A stretch of DNA of 6,594 nt from Clostridiales bacterium (lineage in GTDB: Bacteria; Bacillota; Clostridia; Oscillospirales; Acutalibacteraceae), in contig JAJQDK010000046.1 of NCBI GenBank assembly GCA_021202245.1, positions 1 through 6,594 on the forward strand. The letters are read 5' to 3'. Under the pieces are notes generated by a model, which worked only from the letters and a program-made list of their open reading frames with translations, was not told the DNA's origin and ran no database searches. This document shows, in pieces, positions 4,475 through 6,594 of this stretch (its first letter is position 1; each line of letters starts with the position of its first letter). The position numbers and the translations under genes were made by a program.

Positions 4475-6594
4475 ACGTGTATTATTAAACAAAAAAATAT
4501 TTTTATCCTTTATACTTATCATTGCCGTGAGCGTTGGTTTTTATATCAACGCTCAGTTTAACGGTGTTGAGTATGAGGGAGTAAGCCTTACTCAAATGAA
4601 CGCCGACAGAAATGAAATTCTGAATGATTTAAACGGCAAGTCAATTTCTGAAATGCAGGAGGAGGTTGACTCTCGCCTTGAATATGCTTCTGTAATCAGC
4701 AGTCTGCTGGCGTTTGATACAAGCAAGGCTGATAACTACGAAGAATATCAGGAATATTGGCTTGATCAAGAGCAGGAGCTGAGAAGCAGCTATCCTGATA
4801 TCGCCGAGGAGTTTGACGAAAACAAGGCTTCCTATGATGCAGCCGAAATCGAAGCGAGCTGTCTGGTGCTGAGTGAAATATCCGAGCAGCTTGAATACAT
4901 AGCTTCTTATCCCGATTATCTTGACAGCATTGACGCTCAGGCTCAGCAGATGAATTCAATCAGCATTTTTTCCGAGAGCAACTCGCTCTCAAGCCTTAAC
5001 ATCTCAAAGACTGTTGAAGATTACTCGGAGCTTAAAGGAATTTCTCTTGAACTCGGCAGCGATGAACCGCTGATCTCTGTCCTTGATTTTGAACTTATCC
5101 ATTATCTTGCGTTCTTTTTTTCAGTGATATTGGTGTTCGCCTTTGTTGAGGAACGCAAAAGAGGACTGTGGAATTTGGTTTATTCCGCTCCCAAGGGCAG
5201 ATTCAGCCTTGCTTTGAAGCGTGCCGGAATTTTATCGCTCAGCGTTGCTCTTGTCAATATTGTAATGTACGCCGTAATGTTCTCAGTGTCCTTTTCGTTT
5301 TACGGCGGAGCTGACGACCTGTTCAGAAACGTGCAGTCAATACAGCTGTTTCAAAATTTTATTTATCCGATGAATGAGCTTGAGTTTATAGCCTTCTATA
5401 TTCTCATAAACATACTTACTCAGCTTGTGCTTGCCTTTTTGATATGGTTCGTTGTGGCTTTTATCCAGAACACAAGCATTGCAATCGGCGCAGCAGGCGT
5501 GATTTTTGCAGGAGAATTTCTGCTGTACAGCTTGCTTCCCGCTCAGAGCAATTTTGCGCTCTTTAAGTGTATGAACGTCTTTTATTTTGTCAATCCCACC
5601 GAGGCGATTATAAAATACAGCAACATAAATGCGTTCGTCACCGTGATAAATCTGTTTTGGCTTGTGATAATTTCAGCAATTATTTTTACATTGATTTTTG
5701 CCTCTCTTTCTGTGGCTGTATCCTCGCTGAAGCACCCCGGAAAAACTCCCGGCAAGCTTGAAATTGCGCTTGTTAAGCTTTTCGGCAGGGTCACGGCAGT
5801 GTATTGGAAGCTTGTTGAAAAATTAAACGTCATAGGCATTGAGCTTTACAAGGTGCTGATTGTGCAAAAGGGAATAGTGGTTCTCGCCGCATTTGTGTTT
5901 GTGATATTTTCATCCGCAAGTACGGACTACATCTACTACAGCGGTGCCGACAGCATTGTAAAAAGCTTTTATGAGGAATACAGCGCCCCCGTAACCGACA
6001 ATACGCTTAAATATGTTGAGGACCTCGAGAACGAAATAGCCGAGGTTGACGAAGAGTTTCTGCAAAGGCAGGAAGCGTATTACAACAATGAAATTTCCGC
6101 AGACGAATATACCGATGCACAGCTTAAACTTGACGCCTACGACAACAAACGCGAGGCGCTTGAAAAAATCAAAGAGCGCATTGAATTTGCTCAGACAAAC
6201 TCAGAGCAGGGCACAGAGTCATGGCTCGTGGAGCCGGACGGCTATGAAAACCTCTTGGGCGAGAGCGGATTTTCAAGACAGCAAAATTTTGCCCTGATTT
6301 CGATTTTTTGCCTTATAATTATGCTCTCCGGAGTGTTTGCCTTTGAAAAATGCTCGGCAATGTACCCCTCTCTTATGGCAACGTGCAGGGGCAGAGGCTG
6401 CCTTTTCCGTCAAAAGATAATCTGCGCCGGCGCATTAACGGCAGTTGTGTGGCTGTGTTCAACGGCTGCTGAGCTTTACGACGTGTGCAGTCAATATACT
6501 CTCTCATCCTTCGGCGCACCGGTTAAGAACCTTGAATTTCTGAATTCTCTGCCATTTAACATAAGCATAGCGGCATTTCTTGTTATCCTCTATC
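4464..6594 (+). CDS. Large ABC-2-type permease-like membrane protein (3' end outside window)
   Basis: 710 codons are present and the frame is open at the window end. TAA at 4455 makes ATG 4464 the first possible start; the ribosome site is weak (AAGAGAAG). Predicted membrane segments lie near residues 11-29, 211-228, 255-277, 305-333, 337-358, 392-418, 469-485, 606-627, 651-668 and 695 onward. Large polar, probably external, helical domains occupy about 30-210 and 486-605. The two halves are homologous. MELKRVLL at 1-8 matches IELYKVLI at 459-466, and VFAF at 224-227 matches VFAF at 624-627; each VFAF follows a membrane helix and is followed by a charged or basic cytoplasmic stretch. This layout of a helix, a long external loop and a bundle is that of ABC-2-type permeases. 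No ATPase is in view, so a partner must be encoded elsewhere. Substrate unknown. Coding is certain; the family assignment is from topology, not a search. Confidence 0.8.
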   Translation, partial: MELKRVLLNKKIFLSFILIIAVSVGFYINAQFNGVEYEGVSLTQMNADRNEILNDLNGKSISEMQEEVDSRLEYASVISSLLAFDTSKADNYEEYQEYWLDQEQELRSSYPDIAEEFDENKASYDAAEIEASCLVLSEISEQLEYIASYPDYLDSIDAQAQQMNSISIFSESNSLSSLNISKTVEDYSELKGISLELGSDEPLISVLDFELIHYLAFFFSVILVFAFVEERKRGLWNLVYSAPKGRFSLALKRAGILSLSVALVNIVMYAVMFSVSFSFYGGADDLFRNVQSIQLFQNFIYPMNELEFIAFYILINILTQLVLAFLIWFVVAFIQNTSIAIGAAGVIFAGEFLLYSLLPAQSNFALFKCMNVFYFVNPTEAIIKYSNINAFVTVINLFWLVIISAIIFTLIFASLSVAVSSLKHPGKTPGKLEIALVKLFGRVTAVYWKLVEKLNVIGIELYKVLIVQKGIVVLAAFVFVIFSSASTDYIYYSGADSIVKSFYEEYSAPVTDNTLKYVEDLENEIAEVDEEFLQRQEAYYNNEISADEYTDAQLKLDAYDNKREALEKIKERIEFAQTNSEQGTESWLVEPDGYENLLGESGFSRQQNFALISIFCLIIMLSGVFAFEKCSAMYPSLMATCRGRGCLFRQKIICAGALTAVVWLCSTAAELYDVCSQYTLSSFGAPVKNLEFLNSLPFNISIAAFLVILY

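Noticed and set aside
4696..4959. Minus-strand open frame of 87 codons
   Set aside because: It is entirely antisense to the permease gene, whose frame is long, continuous and has clear membrane segments; it is a shadow.
5567..5839. Open frames of 64 and 85 codons on both strands, and a plus-strand frame at 6046-6297
   Set aside because: All lie inside the permease gene in other frames with no ribosome site or recognisable protein character.

Overview
The window looks like part of a low-to-moderate GC Firmicutes chromosome. My best guess is a gut clostridium of the Oscillospiraceae/Ruminococcaceae kind. This rests on strong AGGAGG-type ribosome sites, sigma-A promoters with extended -10 boxes, clostridial-style Cys-rich lipoproteins and intergenic double-hairpin repeats. 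The taxonomy is inference: no rRNA or marker gene is present.

Layout, left to right. (1) Positions 1-458 hold no convincing gene, only a small inverted copy of a double-hairpin repeat. (2) A promoter region (367-489) drives a 397-aa predicted lipoprotein (565-1758), followed by a rho-independent terminator (1857-1882). (3) About 1.1 kb without genes (1883-2940) is built mostly of repeats: two direct copies of a ~325-bp composite element (1977-2301 and 2545-2866, of which the last 239 bp are identical), separated by ~243 bp. Each copy contains a double hairpin and a series of TATAATT-headed stem-loop subunits. (4) A second promoter region (2946-3058) matches the first in sequence and spacing and drives a 396-aa paralogous lipoprotein (3149-4339). 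(5) A short junction (4340-4474) carries what looks like the decayed 3' end of a lost gene. It overlaps the start of (6) a large membrane protein (4464 to the window end, 710 codons seen, unfinished). That protein has the architecture of an ABC-2-type permease with two homologous halves.

How the parts may work together: the two lipoproteins were predicted to be anchored outside the membrane and share a C-x4-C-x-H...C motif and a propeller-like, Tyr/Asp-rich body. Their promoters share an identical 13-bp palindrome about 85 bp upstream of the -35 box, so they are probably controlled by the same factor. The permease lies in the same direction behind the second lipoprotein, and I see no terminator between them, so co-transcription is plausible. 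No ABC ATPase is visible, so the transport role is unproven. The most interesting points are the duplicated lipoprotein-plus-promoter cassette, the repeat mosaic lying exactly between the two copies, and the Cys/His motif of unknown function.
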